From Niabella sp. (GTDB lineage Bacteria > Bacteroidota > Bacteroidia > Chitinophagales > Chitinophagaceae): a stretch of DNA of 64,000 nucleotides. Positions 18,130 to 27,567 of the stretch are shown here, one piece after another (positions within the stretch are counted from its first letter, which is position 1; each line of letters starts with the position of its first letter). The notes beneath the pieces were generated by a model. It searched no databases and was not told the origin of the DNA. It saw nothing but the letters and a program-made list of their open reading frames with translations. The position numbers and the translations under genes were made by a program. Where the stretch lies: NCBI RefSeq assembly GCF_030150205.1, contig NZ_JASLGT010000015.1, positions 82,705 through 146,704 on the forward strand. Reading direction: 5' to 3'.

Positions 18130-19048
18130 GGATCCCTGCTTTTTTTAACCGGTTTGCAATATTTTCAAAAAAGATCTTTCTTCGCTGTGTATCGGTGAGG
18201 TTGGCAGAAAAGAGCTGGCCTACACTCTGGTAATAACTATAATCACAGCCAAATACCAGCCGGTCTTCCCCCACAGATTTCAACGCAAAGTCAACCATAC
18301 CGGCGGCATTGTTGCTGCCGGATATTTCGATAAATACATTGGGCACCTCTTTCAAAGCCTTACAGGCATACTCCCAGTCGAGACCGCCACCGATATGCGC
18401 AAACTGGAACAGGGCTTCCGGGTATCTTTTTGCGATGCTTACAAAATCTTCGGGAAGAGAAATGTTCTTTGGCTCATTTGGATTTAGCTTTACACGGGAA
18501 TGGCCGATGGGGGAGTGCATCATAATGTTCCAATGCAGGCCGATGCATTTTTCAATGACCGGGTAATAAAGCGGGTCATTAATTTTTACCTGGTTGTAAA
18601 GCTCACCAAGCCCTGTCATGCCTGCGTCTCTGCAACGGTCGATCTCTTCAAGTGATTCTTTTTGAAAAGCAGGATTCAGTGCTACAGTGCCGATAAACCG
18701 GCCGGGATGCTCCTTCATGCATTTGATGATAAAATCATTTTTAGACCGGAAGTCATCGGGTGTTCCTGCACTAAAGGGCCGGAGGAAGTTGGAGATCATT
18801 AGTTTTTCAATACCCAGCCGGTCTGCAAAATCTAAATTGACCGATGTTTTGTACTGGTTTTCATCGGCATGGGCATGCGCATCAATCTTCCGGTATTTCA
18901 ACACTTCCTGCATGAAATTCCGCTTTGGTTTGCCGGTATCAAAAGGTTGTTCTTTTTCATGCGTGGCGCCCGCCAGGAGGCTGCTGAGCATAAAGCCCGC
19001 ACCGGAGGTGACCGTATTTGTTACAAATTTTCTGCGATTCATTTTCAA
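18119..19048 (-). CDS. Tat-exported amidohydrolase-2 family enzyme (module 1, A protein)
   Basis: A 309-residue paralogue of 16271-17221 with a Tat leader (MKMNRRKFVTNTVTSG). Metal ligands: HAHA in KIDAHAHADEN, His in MMHSPIGHS, His in AHIGGGLDWE, Asp in VFGCDYSYYQ. The conserved segment ALNPAFQKESLEEIDRCRDA matches its paralogue. It starts 22 bp after the unknown 513-residue gene, so probably belongs to the same transcript. Confidence 0.75.
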   Translation of the reverse strand: MKMNRRKFVTNTVTSGAGFMLSSLLAGATHEKEQPFDTGKPKRNFMQEVLKYRKIDAHAHADENQYKTSVNLDFADRLGIEKLMISNFLRPFSAGTPDDFRSKNDFIIKCMKEHPGRFIGTVALNPAFQKESLEEIDRCRDAGMTGLGELYNQVKINDPLYYPVIEKCIGLHWNIMMHSPIGHSRVKLNPNEPKNISLPEDFVSIAKRYPEALFQFAHIGGGLDWEYACKALKEVPNVFIEISGSNNAAGMVDFALKSVGEDRLVFGCDYSYYQSVGQLFSANLTDTQRRKIFFENIANRLKKAGIHVN

Positions 19049-19070
19049 TATATAGCAATAATTGATGAAT

Positions 19071-20612
19071 TTATTGGTGCGTTACAATTCCTGACGCATT
19101 CAGGTTTTGCCGTTTGCCGGTACTTAACAACGGAAGCTCCACCATATCCGATAAGAAAGAAAAGCGATTAATGGATTTTTTTGCTGTGCCGGAGGAAAGA
19201 CCTGAATAATACTGTGCCATGAACAATTTTGCTTCTGCTTCGTTTGTATTTGACAATTCGAAAATATTTCTGAAAATGGTATGCAGGGTTGGATCGAAGG
19301 CTCCCCAAACGACGTAACCTCCATCGGGTATAGATGACGTTAGCCCATAGGGAGGGTAGCCGGCAAATTGCCTTCCTGTCTGATTTGCATACGCTACGCG
19401 GTACCATCCATTATCCCCGCTCCACAAATTAGAAAACAACGGGAAGCGAAGATTACCATTCCAGAGCTTTTCAACAATCTGGTTGGCATAAGCCTTACGG
19501 ATGGCTACCGGGTCAAAAGCAGGATTGCTGTAGCCCCAGACCTTTTTTATATTTCCCTGGTTCCTTACGAATGTTTCGAGAGCAGGAACCAGTCTCCTGG
19601 CATGACTAATATCCCATCCTGCATCCCGGGCAAGATAGGCGCTATCCCAGGGAACGGCTGTTTTCATTTGCCATCCTCCTTTGTTATCCGGCTCCCAACT
19701 TACCGGAGGCAGCGTGTCTGTATAGCAGGCATACCGGTTGTCAAAATGATACTTCCAAAACCCTCTGTCTATTTCAGCTCTTGTACCATTGCGCGATTTG
19801 GATCGGAAACTCCGGGCTAAGAACAGGTCGAATATTTTGTGAATAGTATCTTTTTTATTTTGCAAGGATTCAAAAGCGGTTATTCCGTCTTCGGTGGCGG
19901 CCTGAACTCCCCATTGGTGTAATTCAGACAAATCCGAAAGCACGGTCAGGTACCAAAGATCCAGGTCTGTAAAATAATAGGCCGATTTTTTGTCTTTTAC
20001 ATCAGTAACCGTTGCCTGAAGTCTCTTGTCAAGGGAGGAAAAATAGCCGGATGTGAGCCAGCGATCCAGCTGGACGGCCATGGTATTAAAAGCTGCTTTT
20101 ACAAAGGTTTTCAGTTCTGTTGTTTGCTGGGGGGCAGGGATGTTTTCAGATATGCTGGTAGCAAGCGCTCCTAACAGGCCCAGGAACTGTACACTGCAAA
20201 GCGGTACTTCTTTGCCAATAAAACCGTAGGCTGTGCAGATTTTTCCACCCGAACAGATCCAGCCGCTGCTATTATTACTTCCGGGTATCGGCTTTAATGC
20301 GGAGAAGACGGGCATTAAAAGGTCTGCGATTTCAGCAATCTGCCCTACATCCTTACATCTTCGTGTCATCTCTACAAAAGCCTGTAATCCTCCAATCTGT
20401 ACATCGTATAAAACGTAAACGTCTCCATCTCCAAACAGTCTTTTTTGAATTTCCGTATTATAATAGCTGCGGAACTGGCTTTTCCATGCTTCTATGACCT
20501 GATCATGAATGGCTCCCTTTTTTGAAAAGACGGCCTCTTGCTGCGATAACGCCGGCAGCGCAAATGCAAATGAAAGCATGAACGCAACAAGGGGAGTGAT
20601 TAATTTATTCAT
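19071..20612 (-). CDS. Secreted protein of unknown function
   Basis: I do not recognise this family. From the ATG at 20612 it has a signal peptide (MNKLITPLVAFMLSFAFALP, ending near ALSQQ) and 513 residues; the frame is open a further 72 bp upstream. The body is mostly helical with aromatic-rich segments (SGWICSGGKICTAYGFIG, FWKYHFDNRYACYTD, YRVAYANQTGRQFAGYPPYG), which could be an alpha/alpha-barrel like those of glycan-degrading enzymes, but no catalytic motif is clear. It lies between a ceramidase-like gene and the amidohydrolase modules. Confidence 0.55.
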   Translation of the reverse strand: MNKLITPLVAFMLSFAFALPALSQQEAVFSKKGAIHDQVIEAWKSQFRSYYNTEIQKRLFGDGDVYVLYDVQIGGLQAFVEMTRRCKDVGQIAEIADLLMPVFSALKPIPGSNNSSGWICSGGKICTAYGFIGKEVPLCSVQFLGLLGALATSISENIPAPQQTTELKTFVKAAFNTMAVQLDRWLTSGYFSSLDKRLQATVTDVKDKKSAYYFTDLDLWYLTVLSDLSELHQWGVQAATEDGITAFESLQNKKDTIHKIFDLFLARSFRSKSRNGTRAEIDRGFWKYHFDNRYACYTDTLPPVSWEPDNKGGWQMKTAVPWDSAYLARDAGWDISHARRLVPALETFVRNQGNIKKVWGYSNPAFDPVAIRKAYANQIVEKLWNGNLRFPLFSNLWSGDNGWYRVAYANQTGRQFAGYPPYGLTSSIPDGGYVVWGAFDPTLHTIFRNIFELSNTNEAEAKLFMAQYYSGLSSGTAKKSINRFSFLSDMVELPLLSTGKRQNLNASGIVTHQ

Positions 20613-20889
20613 TTTTGCATTTTTCTTCATTTGGACCTGCACCAGCTTCGAATAGCTTTTCTTTGGTTTTGAATGGGGAAACAAATGATTAAACGCGCTG
20701 CCGGTCTGCCGGCTATTGCATGACTATACGTCATTGATATGCTCCCTGTGAATCGCACCGGATTGCTGGTTTGCATATGGTTGTTGAAACACCTAACCCG
20801 GTACTTCCTGCTGTGCAAAAAGAACCGGGTTGCCGATAACGATGATGCGCGGTATATGAAACGCTATTTTCTTCATGGCATAAGCGCTG

Positions 20890-22764
20890 TTATTTTACAG
20901 GTACCAATCTCAATTCCCTTACATCAAACATGGAACCCGTTTCTGCCGCCGCTCCAGATTTTAATACTAGGGTTGTGGTACCCGCCGGCAATTGCAGGGT
21001 GCCTATTTTTTTAGTGCGGTAGGTATACCAGGAACCGGTTTTATCTACTTTACCTCTTAGCTGTTTATTCCCTGCTGTCAGTTCAAACGATTTGCCCGCA
21101 ATGCTATCTGAAACGGACCATTCGAGCAACACATCATATCTTCCCGGTTTTGTAATGTCTACCTTCCAGGTGGCTTTGTCTTTTGCATCAAACCAGCCAA
21201 ATGCTTTCCACTCCGGCATATATTTAATACGGCTGCCTTCGGCACCGGCCAGCCATGAGGACAGGCGATAAGAACCATCGGCCTCTTTTTGAACAGCCTC
21301 AAGGTGATTGGTAACGGGTCGTTTGTCTTTAAACGCAGCGGGGACTGATGCGCTAACGGCATTGATGATCATATCTTCTACTTCGGGAACAAAGGGCGAG
21401 GGCTTGTTGTACCAATACATGCTGCCTTCGGCTTCGTACCCGCCTTCACCGATAACACGGCGTGACGCGATATAGGAAGGTACGTCGTTGGCGTAGGCAT
21501 TTACCCAAAGCCGCTCCGCACCATAAAGGTCTTTAAGCCTCAGGGAATAATCGACCACTACTTCACCTGCGAGGTTTACCATGGCCATTTTGTTGTCGAA
21601 GTTCCATACCTGGAAGGGATAGTCAACCACGGGGGAAATGGTTTCCCCTCTTTCCAGCCGTTCAAGGGCCAGGCGCGCATAGTAGCCTTTAACGGATTCA
21701 TCTTTTGTCCACTCAACCAGTTCGGCTGCGGAAGGCACTTTCGAGAAGGGAAGTTTAATCCATTGCAGGGTTCCTGAAGGTGGGGTAAGAATGGGCTGCA
21801 ACTGCGCCGTTAACAGCTTGTCGATATTGTCCGCAATTTCTTTGCCATGCTGCTGCATATTTTCCCTGCTTCCGCGTGGTGAAGGGTTGGCATCTCCGGC
21901 GCAGCCCAATGCAATGAGCGCGGTTGTGCCCGGATGCCGGGCTTCTATCACCCGGTGCGCCTCCGCGATCCAGTCGCCATGGATCTGGTGCTCTTCACCG
22001 CCCAGGGTGGTACCATGACAGGCATAATTCAGAAAAACCGCTTTTAATGCACCATTGGGCGCTGTTATTTTCAGGATGGGAAGTGCCAGATCAACGGGGC
22101 CATCCTTTGTACGCCTGTTACTTGCAAACTGCGCCTGTCCCTGTCCCCACGATACAAGGGAAGGTTGACGGTTGTTCAGTGCAGCTACCGCGAGGTCTTT
22201 TAGTTTTTGCGTAAGCTGTTCCGTGTATTGGGTGATCTCGATGAGTTGTTTTAAGGCCAGCAGTGAGTCGGTAAAGCGCCCGTTCCGGTATTGGAGGATA
22301 TTGATCAGGTTGCCTACTTCAGGACCCCCATGCGTATGCGATGCATAAATGGCAACCTGGGCGGGATTGATTCCTTTTTCCTTTGCCAGGAAATCGGTTA
22401 CGTTTTTTGTAATGCGCCAGGGAATGCCTACCAGGTCTACCGTGATCAGCAGGGTAGGATGCTGCTCATCACTGCCCAGGGCAAGTGCCTTGGCGGCGAT
22501 GGGTTGTAATACGCTGTCGGCATCCGTACTGAGCCGCGCCGCATAACCCGCCATGCGAATGGGGGTTTGCGGGGTGATATCGGCACTGGCCACACCCGCA
22601 GCGATGGTTGCCTGGTTACCGGCTTTCTGTTGGGAGAAGGCAGCTGTTCCCGACAATAGTATCCCTGCCAATGCGAGCGTTGTATATAGTACAGGCGCTT
22701 TTTTAGAAATAAAAAAACAGGTTCTTGCAGACCTCATGCGAATGTTGTTAAATAAATTTTGCAT
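20890..22764 (-). CDS. Neutral/alkaline ceramidase-like secreted protein
   Basis: About 624 residues with an N-terminal hydrophobic export segment (residues about 25-45). The start at 22764 is not certain; an ATG at 22737 is possible. The main domain is the neutral/alkaline non-lysosomal ceramidase N-terminal fold: GVASADITPQTPIRMAGY near the start, then ASHTHGGPEVGN and NYACHGTTLGG with the His ligands of the zinc site. The C-terminal about 120 residues form a beta-sandwich, probably carbohydrate-binding. Many Bacteroidota proteins with this domain sit in polysaccharide loci and act on unknown amides or esters, so true ceramidase activity should not be assumed. Confidence 0.7.
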   Translation of the reverse strand: MQNLFNNIRMRSARTCFFISKKAPVLYTTLALAGILLSGTAAFSQQKAGNQATIAAGVASADITPQTPIRMAGYAARLSTDADSVLQPIAAKALALGSDEQHPTLLITVDLVGIPWRITKNVTDFLAKEKGINPAQVAIYASHTHGGPEVGNLINILQYRNGRFTDSLLALKQLIEITQYTEQLTQKLKDLAVAALNNRQPSLVSWGQGQAQFASNRRTKDGPVDLALPILKITAPNGALKAVFLNYACHGTTLGGEEHQIHGDWIAEAHRVIEARHPGTTALIALGCAGDANPSPRGSRENMQQHGKEIADNIDKLLTAQLQPILTPPSGTLQWIKLPFSKVPSAAELVEWTKDESVKGYYARLALERLERGETISPVVDYPFQVWNFDNKMAMVNLAGEVVVDYSLRLKDLYGAERLWVNAYANDVPSYIASRRVIGEGGYEAEGSMYWYNKPSPFVPEVEDMIINAVSASVPAAFKDKRPVTNHLEAVQKEADGSYRLSSWLAGAEGSRIKYMPEWKAFGWFDAKDKATWKVDITKPGRYDVLLEWSVSDSIAGKSFELTAGNKQLRGKVDKTGSWYTYRTKKIGTLQLPAGTTTLVLKSGAAAETGSMFDVRELRLVPVK

Positions 22765-22881
22765 CTTTTATAAAAACTTTTTAAGCCACAGGCATACAGC
22801 CATTCTGTTACTGCCCGGCACTTTTGTGGCCATGTTGTACGCTGGTTACTTATAATATGTTATTGATACCAATCAGGCCAT

Positions 22882-23862
22882 TTATAATTTTAATTTGAAT
22901 AATTTATTGGCATTATCAAAAAACATTTTCCGTTCGGCGTTTTTATCCGGCGAAAGTTTTTTGATAACCTCGATGTCCTGCCAGCCTGTACAGGCTTTTC
23001 CGGTTCCGGCGGTATCGGAACAATCGCTGCCATAGAGCAGTTTATCCTGGTGGCGTTTTAAAAACGATCGTGCAAAATCTTCATCACGTGTTAATGCCGC
23101 GAGACCCGATCCTGCAGAAAGATCACCATAAACGTTATCATATTTTGTAAGCAGCAGATCCGTCATCCCACCGGGCGTAACCTTCCCGGTGGGGTAGAGT
23201 ACATTCTGATTGCTATGATTTTTATCAATATTGGCCCACCAGGTTTGTGCGTGCCCGATAAAGTTTACCTTTTTATACTTGCGCAGCATATTGTGTAACC
23301 GCTCAAATCCCCAGTTGTACATTTTATATTGAAAGTGAATCAATACGGGTACATCATATTCCTGTGCCAATTTGTAAATGGCCTGCATCTCCTTTGAATC
23401 GCAGTCAATATTAAATTTTAGCTCACCGATGACACAGGCACCCAGTTGTAAATATTTTTCAATTTCTTTTACAGCGCCCGGGGCATCGGGTACTTCATTG
23501 GCGCCGAAAAAATAGGTGCCTTTATACTTTTGGGCCAGTTGATAGCAAGCCTCATTGGGCGTGGCCTTTGCCTGCAAACCATTTGAAACGCCGTAATGCG
23601 TAGAACCCATGCTAACGGGATGGCCGGAGGGAAGGAGGATAGTATGGCTGACGCCCATTGTTTTTTGATGGGCCAATAGTTCCTCGTCGCTCCGGTCTGC
23701 ATAATTGGTGTGTTGATGAATATCTATGATTTTTTCACCTGCATCGCTTTTAAAGGCCTGTTGCCACAGATCACCCTTTACCGAAGCCATGGTGAAAAGA
23801 CCGGCACCTAATACCGATGATCGCTTTATAAATTCCCTTCTGTTTGATTTCTCTTTTGCCAT
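22882..23862 (-). CDS. Tat-exported amidohydrolase family protein
   Basis: A 326-residue protein with a twin-arginine leader (SNRREFIKRSSVLGAG). The barrel carries HQH in IIDIHQHTNY, His in VLIHFQYKM, His in FIGHAQTWW, and Asp in LLYGSDCSDTAG, a complete amidohydrolase-2 set. It differs in sequence from the A proteins of the duplicated module. It follows the DegT-type aminotransferase by 20 bp, which suggests that the two act on the same compound in the periplasm. Confidence 0.72.
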   Translation of the reverse strand: MAKEKSNRREFIKRSSVLGAGLFTMASVKGDLWQQAFKSDAGEKIIDIHQHTNYADRSDEELLAHQKTMGVSHTILLPSGHPVSMGSTHYGVSNGLQAKATPNEACYQLAQKYKGTYFFGANEVPDAPGAVKEIEKYLQLGACVIGELKFNIDCDSKEMQAIYKLAQEYDVPVLIHFQYKMYNWGFERLHNMLRKYKKVNFIGHAQTWWANIDKNHSNQNVLYPTGKVTPGGMTDLLLTKYDNVYGDLSAGSGLAALTRDEDFARSFLKRHQDKLLYGSDCSDTAGTGKACTGWQDIEVIKKLSPDKNAERKMFFDNANKLFKLKL

Positions 23863-23882
23863 AATTGCAGCGATTGAACGGA

Positions 23883-25235
23883 TCAGGAAAGACTGTTTCT
23901 GTTGTTGTATACTTTTTCCAGCGCATTAATGATATCGTCCATGTCTGCTTTTGTTCCCAGCAAAATAGCGCAGGCGCTGATTACAACAACGCTTTCGGTA
24001 ACGCGGTCGCAGGACGGCAATACCAGGCTGTCTTTGAAAAGCTGTAGCTGCTGTTTGGAGTAGCTTTTCTTATAACTGCTTAGTTCTAAAATGTTGGTTG
24101 CCCACAAATCATGCTGCATACCTTTTATATAGCCGGCTGCCGGTATGCCTTCTGCATTCAGGGCTTTTAGAAATACCTGGCGATCCAGGTTGTTATAGAA
24201 CTTTTTGTCGTAAGTAAATGCATACAGGTAGTAGCCGGAACTATTGGTGCCTTCATACTGGAGTTGCGGCGTCAGGCCCGGGATCTTTTTTATTTTACTG
24301 CTGAGGTAGTTCGCGTTTTCATTGCGTTTTTCAAAGCGTTCAACGGCTTTGTCGAGTTGCGACAGGAGAATGCTGCCTTCAAATTCATTCATCCGTAACT
24401 TTTGCCCGATGGTCGTATTCTGCCCTTTTTTATTGGTGCCATGATTTTGGATGGTATATACTTTATCCATCAGCGCATCATCATTACCAATAACGGCACC
24501 ACCTTCACCGGCGGCTATTTGTTTGCTGCCCTGAAAGCTAAAGCACCCCAGCTGGCCGATGGTGCCTAATTGCCGGCCTTTATATTTGGCGAAGTTTGCC
24601 TGGCAGGCGTCTTCAATTACGGGGATATTGTGTTTATTGGCTACGGCCATGATGGCATCCATATTGCATGCGGAGCCCATTATGTGCACCGGCATGATCG
24701 CTTTTGTATTTGGTGTGATCTTTTGCGCAATGGCGGCGGCATCAATCTGGTAGCTCCGGTAGTCAAGGTCTGCAAATATTGGAAGAGCCCGGGACGCCAG
24801 TATCGCGGAAATGGTACCAAAATCGGTATAGGAGGAGGTGATGACCTCATCTCCGGGCTGTATATTCAGCGCGTCTACACAAACACCCAGCGCCTGTGTT
24901 CCCGATCCGGTTCCCACGCAGTATTTTGCACCGGTAAGCGCCGCGTATTTTTTTTCAAAGGTGGCCACGGTGCCATTCACCGGGTTACTGATCCGGCTCC
25001 AGGCGCCGCTTTTTGTAGTGGCGGTGATATTGGCCACCATATTATCGTCAACGATCATGGCGGGCCACTGCGGCCAGGGCTGTGTTCTTACCGGTGCTCC
25101 GCCGCGGATCGCCAGCTTCGAGGCGCTGTTTTTTACAGATCCCCCGGCCGATACAACGGCGGGTATGGACAGTGCTGCCGAGCTGGCAGATAATACAGAA
25201 ATAAATTTTCTGCGGGAGTATTGTTTTTTGTTCAT
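23883..25235 (-). CDS. Tat-exported DegT/DnrJ/EryC1-type PLP protein (copy 1)
   Basis: A 450-residue type-I-fold PLP protein of the sugar aminotransferase family. PLP-site residues are present: VIEDACQA (Asp contacting the ring) and CFSFQGSKQ followed by GEGG (Schiff-base Lys). Unusually it has a twin-arginine leader (SRRKFISVLSASSAAL), so it should be exported folded, with cofactor. Family members transaminate keto-sugars in the cytoplasm, so a periplasmic location is odd. It lies 18 bp after the MFS gene. Two paralogues occur at 34559 and 55744. Confidence 0.8.
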   Translation of the reverse strand: MNKKQYSRRKFISVLSASSAALSIPAVVSAGGSVKNSASKLAIRGGAPVRTQPWPQWPAMIVDDNMVANITATTKSGAWSRISNPVNGTVATFEKKYAALTGAKYCVGTGSGTQALGVCVDALNIQPGDEVITSSYTDFGTISAILASRALPIFADLDYRSYQIDAAAIAQKITPNTKAIMPVHIMGSACNMDAIMAVANKHNIPVIEDACQANFAKYKGRQLGTIGQLGCFSFQGSKQIAAGEGGAVIGNDDALMDKVYTIQNHGTNKKGQNTTIGQKLRMNEFEGSILLSQLDKAVERFEKRNENANYLSSKIKKIPGLTPQLQYEGTNSSGYYLYAFTYDKKFYNNLDRQVFLKALNAEGIPAAGYIKGMQHDLWATNILELSSYKKSYSKQQLQLFKDSLVLPSCDRVTESVVVISACAILLGTKADMDDIINALEKVYNNRNSLS

Positions 25236-25253
25236 GGCAAGTTGTTTTCTATA

Positions 25254-26531
25254 TTATTGTGTGCGTATTTTATAACCCCGGAGGGAATAGTAAAGGATCA
25301 TTAAATAACAGGGCGCTACAATCCAGTAGGCTTTTTGAGGGTTGGAGATATCTGCAAAATGCCCGTAAGCCAGCGGCAATAAGGCCCCGCCGCAAATGCT
25401 CATAATAAGCAGTGAAGAACCGATTTTAGTAAACCGCCCCAGGTTTGAAATGGCCAATGGCCATATGGCCGGCCACATCAGCGCATTTGCCAGGCCCAGT
25501 AATGCAATAAAGAGCACGGAAAGATAACCGGAGGTAAATAAGGCGCAAAGCAAGAAGACAATTCCGGCTAACGCAGAGTATTGCAGCGCTTTTTCCTGCG
25601 AAAGAAATTTGGGCATGCTGATGATGCCGATTAAATAGCCGATAAGCATGGCCGTTAACGTCATACTGGTGAAAAATTTTGCGGTTACCATGGGAATGCC
25701 CTGGTAAGAACCGTAGTCGATGATGGTATTACCCGAAATGACTTCTACTCCAACATAAAGAAACAGCGTGAATGCCCCAATTAAAAGATGGGGAAACTGG
25801 AAGATGGACTTTTTATTGGCAGCAATTGTGTTATCGGTTGCTTCCTTTTCATCCTCAACCTCCGGCAGGCCGGAATAATGCACCAGCAATGCCAGTATCA
25901 AAAGAATGATGGCCATTATAATATAGGGGAGGATCACCCGGTGGGCCAGCGCATTTAACTCCGCTATTTTCGCTACCGGGTTTAATTGCTCAATATTTTT
26001 GCTGATGGCATCCGTGTCGTTTAGAATCACTGAACCCAGGATGATGGGTGCTATAATGCCAGCTACACCGTTGCATATTCCCATAATGCTGATGCGTTTA
26101 GCTGCCGTTTTTTGGGGACCTAAAATGGTTACATACGGATTGGATGCAGTTTGCAGAATCGAAAGCCCGGCGCCCTGAACAAATAATCCGGTTAAAAACA
26201 CGGAATAGGTGCGGGATAACGCGGCAGGAATAAAAATGAGGGAGCCAACAGACATAATGATCAGCCCCAGCGAAATCCCCTTTTTAAAACCGGTCTTTTT
26301 TAATATCCATCCGCCGGGAAGTGCCATTACAAAATAGGAGATATAGAGCGCAAACGCCACCATATAGGCTTGTGAATTGTTCAGCTCGCAGGCTAATTTT
26401 AAATAGGGGATCAATACGGAGCTCAGCCAGGTTACAAAGCCGAATACCGAAAACAGCAGACCGATGATGATCAGCGATTTTTTTATCGATTGTGGTTCAG
26501 CTGGAGCCATCGTTATCGTTTGCCTGGACAT
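25254..26531 (-). CDS. MFS sugar permease, FucP/NagP-like
   Basis: A 425-residue transporter with about twelve membrane helices; the ATG at 26531 is preferred to the upstream one at 26588. The segments FGFVTWLSSVLIPYLK near helix 1 and LQTASNPYVTILGP in helix 4-5 are typical of the fucose/galactose/N-acetylglucosamine proton symporters. It should bring a sugar across the inner membrane. Its place 99 bp after murQ and in a GH20 locus makes an aminosugar or muramic-acid derivative a reasonable guess. Confidence 0.8.
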   Translation of the reverse strand: MSRQTITMAPAEPQSIKKSLIIIGLLFSVFGFVTWLSSVLIPYLKLACELNNSQAYMVAFALYISYFVMALPGGWILKKTGFKKGISLGLIIMSVGSLIFIPAALSRTYSVFLTGLFVQGAGLSILQTASNPYVTILGPQKTAAKRISIMGICNGVAGIIAPIILGSVILNDTDAISKNIEQLNPVAKIAELNALAHRVILPYIIMAIILLILALLVHYSGLPEVEDEKEATDNTIAANKKSIFQFPHLLIGAFTLFLYVGVEVISGNTIIDYGSYQGIPMVTAKFFTSMTLTAMLIGYLIGIISMPKFLSQEKALQYSALAGIVFLLCALFTSGYLSVLFIALLGLANALMWPAIWPLAISNLGRFTKIGSSLLIMSICGGALLPLAYGHFADISNPQKAYWIVAPCYLMILYYSLRGYKIRTQ

Positions 26532-26630
26532 ATTTTGTAAATTATCGGTTGTGTTTGTTGATCTTTTCAGGATAGAAGCACCGCGCAATTATGGCCTCGA
26601 TGGCGGATCTTCAGGATGGTAAAATATTTA

Positions 26631-27458
26631 TTAAGCGGAATAATTATCAGCGTTTAATGACCTCAGGGCATTCTGTACACTGCCGTTCTGAAATAATAGC
26701 GCTTTGGCTGTGTCATAGCTGTCTATATTACCCAATCGCATGAGCATTTTTGTAGCCCTGTCGGTAATTTTATGATTGATGAGTTTTACGTTTACCATTT
26801 GATTATCGATAATACGGCCCAGGCGTACCATGGTGGTGGTGCTGATCATGTCGAAGATCATTTTGTGGGCCGTAGCACATTTCATGCGGGTGCTGCCCGT
26901 TATAAATTCCGGTCCGGTGATCACTTCAATTGGATAAATGGCCTGTGCGGCAATCGGACTATCCGGATTGCTTACGATACACCCGGTATCAATATTTTCT
27001 TCTCTGCATTTGGTAAGCGCTGCCAGCACAAACGGGGTGGTACCACTTGCAGAGATGCCTACAACAATGTCATGTTCGTTCACACCCTTTTCTGTCAGTT
27101 TTTGCCAGGCCTCATTTTTGTCGTCTTCCATTTCTTCACGGGCTTCCACCAAACGGTCTACACCTCCGGCAAGGATCACCTGGAATAAGTCGGGGGCAAC
27201 ACCATAAGTAGTAGGAAGCTCAATCACATCTAAAACAGACAGGCGGCCACTGCTGCCGGCACCTACATAGAACAGCCTTCCGCCATTGGTTATTTTTTCT
27301 ACGATCACTTCTATCAACGTGTTAATCCGGGGCAACTCCTTTTCAATGGCAGGGGCTACGCTCTTATCTTCCGCATTGATAAATCGGGTTAGTTCTTCAA
27401 TTGTCTTTTTCTCAAGGTCTCTGTAGTTGGATGGCTGTTCTGTTATTTTGTTCTGCAT
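26631..27458 (-). CDS. murQ: N-acetylmuramic acid 6-phosphate etherase
   Basis: A 275-residue SIS-domain protein. The segments GAGSSGRLSVLD and IELPTTYG (active-site Glu), VGISASGTTPFV and GSTRMKCATAHKM are diagnostic of MurQ, which splits D-lactate from MurNAc-6-phosphate to leave GlcNAc-6-phosphate in the cytoplasm. It is slightly shorter than the E. coli enzyme (about 298). Its own three-part operator lies 25-66 bp upstream of the start. No kinase or anhydro-MurNAc gene is adjacent. Confidence 0.92.
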   Translation of the reverse strand: MQNKITEQPSNYRDLEKKTIEELTRFINAEDKSVAPAIEKELPRINTLIEVIVEKITNGGRLFYVGAGSSGRLSVLDVIELPTTYGVAPDLFQVILAGGVDRLVEAREEMEDDKNEAWQKLTEKGVNEHDIVVGISASGTTPFVLAALTKCREENIDTGCIVSNPDSPIAAQAIYPIEVITGPEFITGSTRMKCATAHKMIFDMISTTTMVRLGRIIDNQMVNVKLINHKITDRATKMLMRLGNIDSYDTAKALLFQNGSVQNALRSLNADNYSA

Positions 27459-27482
27459 GAAAAATCGTTTTTATGGGTGAGG

Positions 27483-27524
27483 TGTGCGGTTTTTGTGCGT
27501 TAATTTATTGCGAATATACGCAAA
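27483..27524 (-). promoter_or_regulatory. Three-part operator candidate, site 5 (murQ)
   Basis: Read on the minus strand: TTTGCG (27524-27519), 19 nt, CGCACA (27499-27494), 5 nt, CGCACA (27488-27483). It also contains the dyad TTGCG-N6-CGCAA at 27508-27523. The site points toward murQ, as sites 1-4 point toward their genes. Here it lies close to the start codon, so its position relative to the promoter differs from R1-R3. Confidence 0.5.
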
Positions 27525-27567
27525 TACTAAATTTGAATTCTTTTTTGCGGGTTTTTATTCAGGTAAA

